From a bacterium BMS3Bbin03 (GTDB lineage: Bacteria; Zhuqueibacterota; JdFR-76; BMS3Abin05): a stretch of DNA of 47,153 bases. The DNA lies in assembly GCA_002898015.1 (NCBI GenBank), contig BDTM01000041.1, positions 1 to 47,153 of the forward strand, written 5' to 3'. The notes under the pieces were generated by a model that saw only the letters and a program-made list of their open reading frames with translations, had not been told where the DNA came from and made no database searches. A program made the translations under genes and the position numbers. This document shows positions 9,066 through 17,176 of the stretch, piece after piece (within the stretch, counting starts at the first letter, position 1; every line of letters begins with the position of its first letter).

Positions 9066-12000
9066 ATGAAAAAAACTCCAATATTTATTGTCTTGATCTG
9101 TTTATGGCTGCCGTCGTTCAGTTTTGCCGGCACGACGGGCAAACTTGCGGGCCGTGTGACGGATGCTTCGACCGGGTCGGCTTTGCCCGGTGTCAATGTT
9201 ATTGTTGAGGGTACCACCATTGGCGCGGCCACAAATGCAAACGGCTATTATGTCATCTTGAATGTGCCCCCCGGCAAATATTCTCTTAAATTTTCAATGA
9301 TTGGTTATGCGGAATACCGCATAAAAAATGCATTGGTTGAAATCGACCTGACCACGACTCTGAATGCTAAATTGACATCAAAAGTAATTTCAGGGAAAGA
9401 AGTGGTTGTGGTGGCCGAAAGACCCATTGTGGCAAGAGACGTTTCAGCCAGTATGGTGAATATACGCTCAAAAGATGTGAGTGAATTACCCGTTCAGACC
9501 ATCAATCAAGTGCTGACACTGCAGGCTGGCATTGAGCAGGGCACAAGAGGGATTGTGATTCGCGGCGGCGGCCCGAACCAGACCGCCTTCATGGTGGACG
9601 GATTATCTTTAAACGATGAACGGTCAAATATTCCTTACGCAGCCGTGAGTTTGAGCTCTGTGAAGGAAATCCAGGTTCAGACCGGCGGATTCAACGCGGA
9701 ATACGGCAATGTGCGCTCGGGCATTGTAAATGTCATCACCCGCGAGGGCGGCAAAACCCGCTATGCCGGATCGGCCATTTTTCGATATAGTCCTCCGAGG
9801 CCCAAACATTTTGGACGGTCTCTGTACGGCCCCGATTCCTATTTTAATCGCCCCCATCTTGATCCGGCCGTTTGCTGGACAGGGACGAACAACGGGGCGT
9901 GGGATGAATACACACAACATCAGTATTCGTTTTTTGAAGGCTGGAACGCCGTTTCGGACGCCACCATGCAGGATTCCGATCCGACGAACGATCTGACGCC
10001 CGCGGGCGCCAAACGTCTGTATGAATGGCAGCATCGCCGGCAGGGGGACATTAAAAAGCCCGATTATGTCGTGGATGTGGGCTTTGGAGGGCCTGTGCCT
10101 TTGATCGGGCAAAAGTTAGGTGATCTCCGGTTTTATGCCACCCATTTTCGTGAACGAAGCATGTTTGTCTTTCCGCTTTCACGCAGCAGCTATTCGGATA
10201 ATCACACACAGTTAAAGATGACGTCCGATTTATCGCCATCGATGAAACTGGTTGTCACCGGGCTTTATAGTGAAGTGTATTCCGTTTCGCCGTACAATTG
10301 GACAACCACGCCGACCGGCCGTGTGCTAAAGGGAACCGAAGAGGTCGCTAATTTATTAAACAGCGGAAGCGGTGCCAGCATTTTATACATGCCCGGCTAT
10401 TTCAGTCCGACGTCTATTTATCGCACTATGTTCGGTGCCAAGTTTACACATGTGCTGAGTCCTCAGACGTTTTATGAAATTATCTTTGAGAACACGCTGA
10501 ATCGATACAACACATTCAGGATGTCGGTCAGGGATACAACCCGGAAATATCAGGTTATTCCGGGTTATTATGTCGATGAAGCGCCTGAAGGCTATTGGGG
10601 ATATTCCGCAACCGGCGTGGGCGGCATGAGCATGGGGGGCTGGATGAACCTTGGATTGGACAAAAGCCGTAATTCAACCACGCATTTTAAGTTTGATCTC
10701 ACCAGTCAGGTGGATCAGCATAATCAGGTCAAAACCGGCCTTCAGTTCACGTACAACGCCTATCGGATTCGCTCTTTTACAAATAGCCCTTCGATGAATA
10801 CGTGGACGCGCAGCATGGTGTACAATGTGTTTCCCTATCGCCTGGGGATGTTTGTCCAGGATAAATTGGAATTTCAGGGATTTGTTGCAAACGTGGGCAT
10901 TCGTTTTGATTATGCCAATCCAAATGGGAAATGGTACGATTTGTCGGAATACGACAAATACTTTCAAGCCGGTTATGGAAACAGGATTGAAACGCAGGTG
11001 CCGCTGCAAAAAATAAAAGCGGATTGGGACTTTAGCCCCAGAGTGGGGGTATCCCATCCGATTACGGATAACTCAAAACTTTATTTTAATTATGGACATT
11101 TTCAGCAAGAGCCCTATTCATCGTATCGGTTTCGGCTGCAGAGAGAATCGAACGGGCTGGTTACTTATATTGGCAACCCGAACATGACGATGGAAAAAAC
11201 GGTGGCTTATGAATTGGGATTTTCCCAGAATTTATTCAATATGGTTTTATTAAATATTGCGGCTTATTACAAAGATGTGACCCATCAGCCCGGTTGGATT
11301 TTCTACCAGAATATCAATAATTCCGTTCAATATCATAAAGCGGCAAATAATAATTACGCCGATATTCGCGGCTTTGAGATTACGTTAAATAAGCGCATCG
11401 GGCGCTGGGTGACGGGCTTTTTAAATTACACGTATGATGTGACCACTTCCGGGTATTTTGGATTATTACGCTATTACGAAGATCCGAACAAAGAGCGGGA
11501 TTATCTTCGGTTAAACCCGTACCAGTCGAGACCCCATCCGCGCCCTTATGCGCGGGCCAATCTGAATTTTCATACACCAAATCGTTTCGGGAAACAATGG
11601 CTGGGTGTGTATCCCCTGGGCGGCTGGAATTGGAATATCCTCGCAGACTGGAAGGCCGGAAGCTATACCACGTACAACCCGAACAGCCTTCCGGGTGTGG
11701 TTGACAATGTGCGCTGGAAAGACTGGTACAATGTGAATATGCGTTTGTCCAAAGTGTTCAGTGTTCTAAAATACGGTGTTCAACTTTATGTGGACATCGC
11801 CAATGTCTTCAATACCAGGCATCTGAGTTATGCGGGCTTTTCCGACAAATATGATTATCTGGATTATCTCTCCTCTCTCAATTTCTCATGGGAAACAGGC
11901 GTTGAACACGGAAACGATAAAATTGGGGAATATCGGCCGGAGGGTGTGGCGTACGATCCTCTGGAACCCAATCCGAATAATGATTCGGCAATTAGAGCCA

Positions 12001-12110
12001 GAAATGAGAAGCGCAAGAAAAACAAATCGTACATCGATATGCCAAATCTTAAGTCGGTCACATTTTTAAATCCGAGAGACATTACAATTGGGATTAAGAT
12101 CAATTTCTAA
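9066..12110 (+). CDS. TonB-dependent outer-membrane receptor B, paralogue of receptor A
   Basis: This second TonB-dependent receptor (1014 residues from the ATG at 9066) has the same architecture as receptor A: signal peptide ending FSFA, carboxypeptidase-regulatory-like domain (GRVTDASTGSALPGVNV, VPPGKYSLKFSMIGY), plug (IVIRGGGPNQTAFMVDGL, VNVITREGG) and barrel. It shares the shared-lineage segments DPAVCWTGTNNGAWDEY and QHRRQGDIKKPDYVVDVGF (about 310-340). The last residues are IGIKINF, with a terminal phenylalanine as expected for barrel insertion. GGAGG (9053-9057) sits 8 bases before the chosen ATG; the upstream TTG at 9051 overlaps this site. It follows the PorV/PorQ-like gene by 18 bases and precedes its own partner by 23 bases. 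The similarity to receptor A runs along the whole protein, so duplication of a receptor/partner unit is likely. Confidence 0.93.
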   Translation: MKKTPIFIVLICLWLPSFSFAGTTGKLAGRVTDASTGSALPGVNVIVEGTTIGAATNANGYYVILNVPPGKYSLKFSMIGYAEYRIKNALVEIDLTTTLNAKLTSKVISGKEVVVVAERPIVARDVSASMVNIRSKDVSELPVQTINQVLTLQAGIEQGTRGIVIRGGGPNQTAFMVDGLSLNDERSNIPYAAVSLSSVKEIQVQTGGFNAEYGNVRSGIVNVITREGGKTRYAGSAIFRYSPPRPKHFGRSLYGPDSYFNRPHLDPAVCWTGTNNGAWDEYTQHQYSFFEGWNAVSDATMQDSDPTNDLTPAGAKRLYEWQHRRQGDIKKPDYVVDVGFGGPVPLIGQKLGDLRFYATHFRERSMFVFPLSRSSYSDNHTQLKMTSDLSPSMKLVVTGLYSEVYSVSPYNWTTTPTGRVLKGTEEVANLLNSGSGASILYMPGYFSPTSIYRTMFGAKFTHVLSPQTFYEIIFENTLNRYNTFRMSVRDTTRKYQVIPGYYVDEAPEGYWGYSATGVGGMSMGGWMNLGLDKSRNSTTHFKFDLTSQVDQHNQVKTGLQFTYNAYRIRSFTNSPSMNTWTRSMVYNVFPYRLGMFVQDKLEFQGFVANVGIRFDYANPNGKWYDLSEYDKYFQAGYGNRIETQVPLQKIKADWDFSPRVGVSHPITDNSKLYFNYGHFQQEPYSSYRFRLQRESNGLVTYIGNPNMTMEKTVAYELGFSQNLFNMVLLNIAAYYKDVTHQPGWIFYQNINNSVQYHKAANNNYADIRGFEITLNKRIGRWVTGFLNYTYDVTTSGYFGLLRYYEDPNKERDYLRLNPYQSRPHPRPYARANLNFHTPNRFGKQWLGVYPLGGWNWNILADWKAGSYTTYNPNSLPGVVDNVRWKDWYNVNMRLSKVFSVLKYGVQLYVDIANVFNTRHLSYAGFSDKYDYLDYLSSLNFSWETGVEHGNDKIGEYRPEGVAYDPLEPNPNNDSAIRARNEKRKKNKSYIDMPNLKSVTFLNPRDITIGIKINF

Positions 12111-12133
12111 ATTTGAATAAGCGGGAAAAGATC

Positions 12134-14296
12134 ATGAAATATAGAACAAATTCAATTCTATTTTTTATCAGTTTAACCATTTTAGGTATTCTATTTTTGC
12201 TCACCGCTCAGGTGCAAATCGGATATTCCCAGGTGGAAGCGACAGAGAAACGCTATGTTAGAGTGGGTTCCCTTCAAAGTCTTTTTTCCGCTTACGGCTC
12301 CGAACGGGCCTGGAACAATTCGTATTATGAAGGGCTTGTGTGGCCAGCGGATTATCCTTATGAAGATAATGCCGTTATAAAACGTTCCTGGATTGCCTGC
12401 CAGGATTTCACCGATGCGGATAGTGTACATTGGGAAGATTATGGGGTTTATTTTGCGACGGGATATGTCGGAATGTCCCTGTTCCCGATGGAATTAAAAG
12501 AGACCGCCAAATTTGAGCCCCCGACCGTTTTTGTGGACGGGCATAATATTACGGCGCCGTATGCCGGCGACGTGGATGAAGTTGATCCGAACCAAATTCC
12601 GGATAGAATCATCACGAATATCGTCAATACTTCCATGGGATTGACGATGACCCGCCGGATTCTTGTTTTCAGTCAACAATACCACGACAACTATTTCATT
12701 AAAGAATTCACATTTACCAATACCGGCAACACGGATTACGATGACGATATTGAATTGACGGCTCCCCTGAAAGGGGTTCGCATTAGCTGGGGGGTTCGCT
12801 ACAGCGTTTCCAGGGAGGGCGCATTTGCAATCGGTGGAAGTCAATCCTGGGGGCAGCACTCCTGGGTAACCAAGCGCGGGGAAGATTTTCCTCAACATGC
12901 CAATGAAAAAATTACGGAAGCGAATCCCATCGTAGACTGGATCCGCTGCGGATTTAGCTGGGCCGGACAAAACGAGAAGAACAACTTCGACAATATTGGC
13001 GGGCCTTATTTGCAAAAAGACGGCCGCCTGACGGCCATTCAGCACGCCGGAATTGCCATTCTCCATGTGGATAAAAGCGCCGCCGATTCCAGTGACGATC
13101 CCTACCAGCCGTCCGTTCTGGGCTGGCATGCCGGGGATACGTATCCGGGTTTGGGTGATATGCGGAAAAGTTCCGAAGGGAAGATGATTGCCCTTTACAA
13201 TATGCTCAGCGGCATCCCTTACAAAGGATTGGGCGGCACAGACCGTTTTGATGAGAAGTATATGGCGTCTCATCCCGATCCTTACACGGTTCACAATGAC
13301 GGCGGCGGCACGAACATCTGGATTGCTTATGGGCCGTTTGATTTAAAGCACGGAGAAAGTATTACATTCGTTGAAGCGGAGGGCGTGAATGGCATTAATC
13401 GGCAGTTGGCCCAGAAAATTGGCAGGCGCTGGAAAAAAGCCCATAATGACCCTTCCGATAAAGGCCCGTTTGTTTTGCCGGACGGTTCTACAACAACCGA
13501 ACCGGATAAGTACAAAGATGCCTGGGTGTATACGGGTAAGGATTCAATCATGCTGACTTTCGGCAGAGCCTTGCGAAATTATGATTTACATTACAAGATC
13601 CCGGAGCCGCCGCAGCCGCCGACCTTTTTCGAGGTCAAATCCGGAGGGGATCGAATTACATTAACCTGGAAGCCGAGCCCTTCCGAAACCGATGCGGATT
13701 TTGTGGGCTATAAAATATTCCGGGCAGTTGGGAAACCGGACACCACGTACGACATGATCCACGTGAGCCAAAAAGGCGAAACAAAATTTGATGATATTAC
13801 GGCGCAGCGGGGATTCTCTTATTATTACTACATCGAGGCGTTTAATGACGGCAGCAATAATACAACGGGTGAAGCGAATCCTGTCGGTTCGCTGCACAGC
13901 AACCGGTTTTACACACGAACGACCGATCCCGCGTATCTTCGGAGACAGGCAGGACAGGGATTGAAGGACATCCGCGTGGTGCCGAATCCCTTTAATGTGC
14001 GCATGCGGGATTTACAATATCCGGGTGAACCCGATAAGCTCATGTTTTTAAATATTCCGGGACATTGTATTATCGAAATTTACACGGAACGCGGCGATCT
14101 GATTCAGACCATAAACCATGACGACGGCAGCGGAGATGAGATCTGGAATTCAGTCACATCATCCCGACAGGTTGTTGTGAGCGGTATTTATATTGCCCAT
14201 TTTAAAGTGACGGAAGATTATCGGGATCCTCAAACAGACAAGCTATTGTACAAAAAGGGTGATGAAGCCTATCGAAAATTTGTAATCATTCGTTAA
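12134..14296 (+). CDS. secreted partner protein B, paralogue of partner A
   Basis: This is a 720-residue paralogue of the protein at 5919-8006. The signal peptide covers about residues 1-34 and shows no lipobox. Matching landmarks include VDEVDPNQIPDRIITNIVN, MTMTRR-like LTMTRRILVFSQQYHDNYFI and PDGSTTTEPDKYKDAWVYTG. A fibronectin type III-like domain lies at about 495-590 (DRITLTWKPSPSET), and the tail (about 605-720) has VVPNPFNVRMRD, GIYIAHF and a terminal RKFVIIR identical to partner A. The tail of B has an extra charged insertion before the last strand. I prefer the ATG at 12134 to the TTG at 12113 because it puts the basic residues directly before the hydrophobic core. The gene follows receptor B, repeating the receptor/partner order. 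Its function is not known; surface ligand binding for receptor B is inference. Confidence 0.85.
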   Translation: MKYRTNSILFFISLTILGILFLLTAQVQIGYSQVEATEKRYVRVGSLQSLFSAYGSERAWNNSYYEGLVWPADYPYEDNAVIKRSWIACQDFTDADSVHWEDYGVYFATGYVGMSLFPMELKETAKFEPPTVFVDGHNITAPYAGDVDEVDPNQIPDRIITNIVNTSMGLTMTRRILVFSQQYHDNYFIKEFTFTNTGNTDYDDDIELTAPLKGVRISWGVRYSVSREGAFAIGGSQSWGQHSWVTKRGEDFPQHANEKITEANPIVDWIRCGFSWAGQNEKNNFDNIGGPYLQKDGRLTAIQHAGIAILHVDKSAADSSDDPYQPSVLGWHAGDTYPGLGDMRKSSEGKMIALYNMLSGIPYKGLGGTDRFDEKYMASHPDPYTVHNDGGGTNIWIAYGPFDLKHGESITFVEAEGVNGINRQLAQKIGRRWKKAHNDPSDKGPFVLPDGSTTTEPDKYKDAWVYTGKDSIMLTFGRALRNYDLHYKIPEPPQPPTFFEVKSGGDRITLTWKPSPSETDADFVGYKIFRAVGKPDTTYDMIHVSQKGETKFDDITAQRGFSYYYYIEAFNDGSNNTTGEANPVGSLHSNRFYTRTTDPAYLRRQAGQGLKDIRVVPNPFNVRMRDLQYPGEPDKLMFLNIPGHCIIEIYTERGDLIQTINHDDGSGDEIWNSVTSSRQVVVSGIYIAHFKVTEDYRDPQTDKLLYKKGDEAYRKFVIIR

Positions 14297-14330
14297 AAAT
14301 ACTTGATTCTTTAATTGAAGGAGACTTAAG

Positions 14331-15554
14331 ATGAAAAGAATTGTGAAAGTGCTTAATCCTTTTTTGCTGGTGATCATAGCCGTGGCCTTATTTACAGGCT
14401 GTGAGAACAAGTATCCGAACAGCATTTATAGTCCGAATGCAAAATATAATCCGGATCCGGTCATCACCGATGTTCAGCCGAAATTGGCTCTGGCCGGGAT
14501 TGATACGGTTAAAATTATGGGGAAGAATTTTTCTCCGAATCCTGAAGAGAATACGGTTTATTTTAATGGAAAAAAAGCCGTTATAATATCCGCTTCCGAA
14601 ACAGAACTGACAGTACAGGCCCCGAATGTGCCGTCGGACTCTGTTAAAATTGATGTGGCTGTCCACGGTGCTCTTTTGTTTGCGAAATATGCACCCATCA
14701 AATTGGAATATGCGTCCATCGAGTATGGCGGATTTGATGACTATATGAATGCTTCCGGTTTGGCCTGCGATCTGTCGGAGAACATTTATGTTGTGCTGAC
14801 CACCCGGAAAGTGCTCAAAGTGACCCCGGACGGCACGCAGGAAGATTATGGGACTGTTCCATTTTTTATTGCTACCGGCATGAAAATTGGGCCCGGAGGA
14901 TATTTGTACATCTTAAGAGGCAATCGAACGGTTTACAGGATTCCCCCCGGAGGAGGCGCTGCGCAAAAATTTGTACCCAGAATATCGGGCAGGATATATG
15001 ATCTGGATTTTGGCCCCAACGGGATTCTTTATACGGCAGGGAAAGCCGATTCGATTTTCAGTGTCAAGCCGGACGGATCGTTTTTAGGAACGGCCGCTTA
15101 TGTGGATTATTCCATTAAATCTGTCCGTGTGTATGACGGATATGTGTATGTGGCCGGCGAATATAACGGGACGGACACGACCATTCCAAAAGAGGGGGTT
15201 TGGCGCAATCAGATTACTTCAACCGACGGCAAATTGGGAAACAGCGAGCTTGTGTTCGACTGGGCTGCTTATGCGGGTGAAAATGGCCCGTCTATTCTGT
15301 CGATTACATTTTCAGAAAAGGGCAATCTTTATATCGGAGAGAATAGAGATAATGCGATTACAATTTACTCACCCGGTACGGGCAGCACGCGAATATTGTA
15401 TCCCGGCGTGATTTTTCCGCCAACCAATTATTTGAGCTGGGGGAATGGAAATTATCTCTATGCGAATCGTCACAATGATATGAATGCTTCGGAAAGGCGA
15501 ATTATGCGCTACACCATGAAGGTAAATGGGGCACCCTATTATGGACGCAAGTGA
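14331..15554 (+). CDS. lipoprotein with TIG domain and NHL-like beta-propeller
   Basis: This is a predicted lipid-anchored surface or periplasmic protein of 407 residues. The lipobox LFTGC places the acylated cysteine at residue 24. An IPT/TIG immunoglobulin-like domain follows (about 42-110, PVITDVQPKLALAGIDTVKI and VYFNGKKAVIIS). Repeated blades of an NHL/SMP-30-like beta-propeller (about 125-400) include LACDLSENIYVVLTTRKVL, MKIGPGGYLYILRG and LDFGPNGILYTAGK. The TIG-plus-propeller arrangement resembles surface lipoproteins encoded in Bacteroidota polysaccharide utilisation loci, where they accompany SusC/SusD. The gene starts 34 bases after partner B, with GAAGGAG about 8 bases before the ATG. 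A glycan-binding role is inferred from architecture and location. Confidence 0.8.
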   Translation: MKRIVKVLNPFLLVIIAVALFTGCENKYPNSIYSPNAKYNPDPVITDVQPKLALAGIDTVKIMGKNFSPNPEENTVYFNGKKAVIISASETELTVQAPNVPSDSVKIDVAVHGALLFAKYAPIKLEYASIEYGGFDDYMNASGLACDLSENIYVVLTTRKVLKVTPDGTQEDYGTVPFFIATGMKIGPGGYLYILRGNRTVYRIPPGGGAAQKFVPRISGRIYDLDFGPNGILYTAGKADSIFSVKPDGSFLGTAAYVDYSIKSVRVYDGYVYVAGEYNGTDTTIPKEGVWRNQITSTDGKLGNSELVFDWAAYAGENGPSILSITFSEKGNLYIGENRDNAITIYSPGTGSTRILYPGVIFPPTNYLSWGNGNYLYANRHNDMNASERRIMRYTMKVNGAPYYGRK

Positions 15555-15604
15555 GATCTTATATTAAAAAAAATAAAAATGCGGTGTATAAATTCTGTTC
15601 GCTC

Positions 15605-15662
15605 AGAAAGGAGGTGATGGATTAACAGCGGTTTAATTTAAATCCTTAAGAAAGGAGGTGAT
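15605..15662 (+). promoter_or_regulatory. tandem full-length anti-SD complements (2 x AGAAAGGAGGTGAT)
   Basis: AGAAAGGAGGTGAT occurs twice, at 15605-15618 and 15649-15662, 44 bases apart, in the 210-base gap before the propeller/T9SS gene. Each copy matches the complement of the last 14 bases of typical bacterial 16S rRNA (ATCACCTCCTTTCT). Neither is followed by a convincing long reading frame. The gene at 15765 has its own ribosome-binding site (AAGGAGAAGG). They may be ribosome standby sites or drive tiny leader peptides. Confidence 0.55.
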
Positions 15663-15764
15663 AACAATAATCAGAGTTCTAATGTTAATTTGAACAATTA
15701 ATTACACGAAATGGCCAAGTGGGTTTATCTGATTTTAATGAAATCTTAATTTAAGGAGAAGGAA

Positions 15765-17087
15765 ATGAAAAAAAAGCTTTTAGCCGTTTTCGTATTGATG
15801 CTCATATTTTCCAGCGCCTCTTTTGCGCAATGGAATTTTGTTAAAAATTTTGTGATCGGTCCAAAACCTCATGGTGTTGTTGTGGATAAAGATAATCATA
15901 TCTGGATCGGCTTTTATGCTTATACCGATACAATCTTTACGGCTGCAAATGATACCATCCCGATTGCCCCCATTTATGTGTACAATTTTGACGGCACACA
16001 AACGTCATTTTCACCTGTCCGGTTCTTGACAGTAGACGGCGTAACGGATACGATTGCAACCTATTGCCGTGGACTTTCACTGGATAATAACGGAAATGTG
16101 CTGTTCAGCGGTAATCAGGTGTTGTACCGGATAAATTACAAAACGGGTGAGGGAATGAACAAATATATGTATCCCAAGAGTGGTTCCCTTACAAACGCAG
16201 CCAGTGATGAAAACGGGTATGTTTATATCACCAAAGTGGTTCCGGGCGGTTATCCTCTTGTTATTTTAGATCAGGATTTTCAGCCCTATTCTTATGTCGT
16301 GGACAGCCTCAAGACAATTCAGAGAAGCCTCCTTGTGAGTCCCGATGGAAAAAATGTTTATGTCGGTACAATTTATAATAAAGTAAACGGCATTAGACAT
16401 TATTACAGCGCGGACGGCCCCGATGGTGAGTATGCGCTGGTTGATACACTGGGTTCCTATATGACAAGTGATACCACCTGGAAAGTGATGTGGGCTCAAT
16501 CGTTGGATTGGGACCCATGGGGCAATATGTGGGTCGGCACTTATTGGGATGTGAAACCCGGTGATTTCACCGGCTGGTATCAGTTGGATCCAAAGAAAAA
16601 TTGGGCGATTGTGGACAGCCTTGGGCATAATTTTGGCGCAGACAGCCTCAAAGCGGGCGCATTTCCGGCCGGCGGCACCTATTATGCACCTCGCCATATC
16701 GCTTTTTATCAGGATGGCAGCGACTGGTATGCGCTGACCTGTGATTTTGACGGTGGTGTGGTTAAACTCTGGAAAAACAGTAATCCGTACACAGGCGTAA
16801 TCGAAGTGAAAAATGGTCTGGTCAGAAATTTTGACCTGAAGCAGAATTATCCAAACCCATTTAACCCCACAACGACAATCGCATTTTCCATTGAAAAGCG
16901 AGGTCTTGTTAATCTAAAAGTCTATAATATAAACGGTCAATTGGTTTCCACTCTGGTTAATCGACCCATGACGCCCGGCAGCTATTCGGTCAAGTTTGAC
17001 GGCCGCAATTTGGCTTCCGGCATGTACTATTATCGATTGACGGTAGATGGAAAACTGATGACAAAGAAAATGACGCTGCTGAAATAA
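15765..17087 (+). CDS. secreted beta-propeller protein with T9SS type A sorting domain
   Basis: This is a 440-residue secreted protein. A signal peptide (residues 1-21, ending SASFA) is followed by a repetitive propeller-like region of about 330 residues with blade motifs such as HGVVVDKDNHIWIGFY, LSLDNNGNVLFSGN and SLDWDPWGNMWVGTYW. These resemble two-component-regulator-type or SMP-30 propellers. The last 85 residues form a textbook T9SS type A C-terminal domain: QNYPNPFNPTTTIAFSI, VNLKVYNINGQLVSTLV, LASGMYYYRL and a terminal KKMTLLK. Export through T9SS and surface attachment is therefore expected. It has the ribosome-binding site AAGGAGAAGG close to the ATG and two extra anti-SD-like sequences further upstream. 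Its role is probably in binding or presenting substrate for the same locus; no catalytic motif is visible. Confidence 0.85.
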   Translation: MKKKLLAVFVLMLIFSSASFAQWNFVKNFVIGPKPHGVVVDKDNHIWIGFYAYTDTIFTAANDTIPIAPIYVYNFDGTQTSFSPVRFLTVDGVTDTIATYCRGLSLDNNGNVLFSGNQVLYRINYKTGEGMNKYMYPKSGSLTNAASDENGYVYITKVVPGGYPLVILDQDFQPYSYVVDSLKTIQRSLLVSPDGKNVYVGTIYNKVNGIRHYYSADGPDGEYALVDTLGSYMTSDTTWKVMWAQSLDWDPWGNMWVGTYWDVKPGDFTGWYQLDPKKNWAIVDSLGHNFGADSLKAGAFPAGGTYYAPRHIAFYQDGSDWYALTCDFDGGVVKLWKNSNPYTGVIEVKNGLVRNFDLKQNYPNPFNPTTTIAFSIEKRGLVNLKVYNINGQLVSTLVNRPMTPGSYSVKFDGRNLASGMYYYRLTVDGKLMTKKMTLLK

Positions 17088-17117
17088 GGGCGATAGTCCG
17101 AATTTAGGAGACGTGCT

Positions 17118-17156
17118 AAAGGGCCGGTGGGGTTTCTCATCGGCCTTATTTTTTAA
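17118..17156 (+). terminator. hairpin with T-run after the propeller gene
   Basis: GGGCCG (17121-17126) pairs with CGGCCT (17141-17146), with flanking TAA/TTA pairs, around a 14-base loop, and is followed by TTATTTTTT. It would stop or attenuate transcription between the propeller gene and the GHL10 hydrolase gene. Confidence 0.55.
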
Positions 17157-17176
17157 TATAACCCGTGAGGATTTCC

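Noticed and set aside
9624..10112. 162-codon open frame on the minus strand
   Set aside because: Shadow of the plug region of receptor B; composition follows the opposite strand's codon pattern.
12494..13294. 266-codon open frame on the minus strand
   Set aside because: It lies entirely inside the partner B gene, has no family motifs and no ribosome-binding site; a coding shadow.
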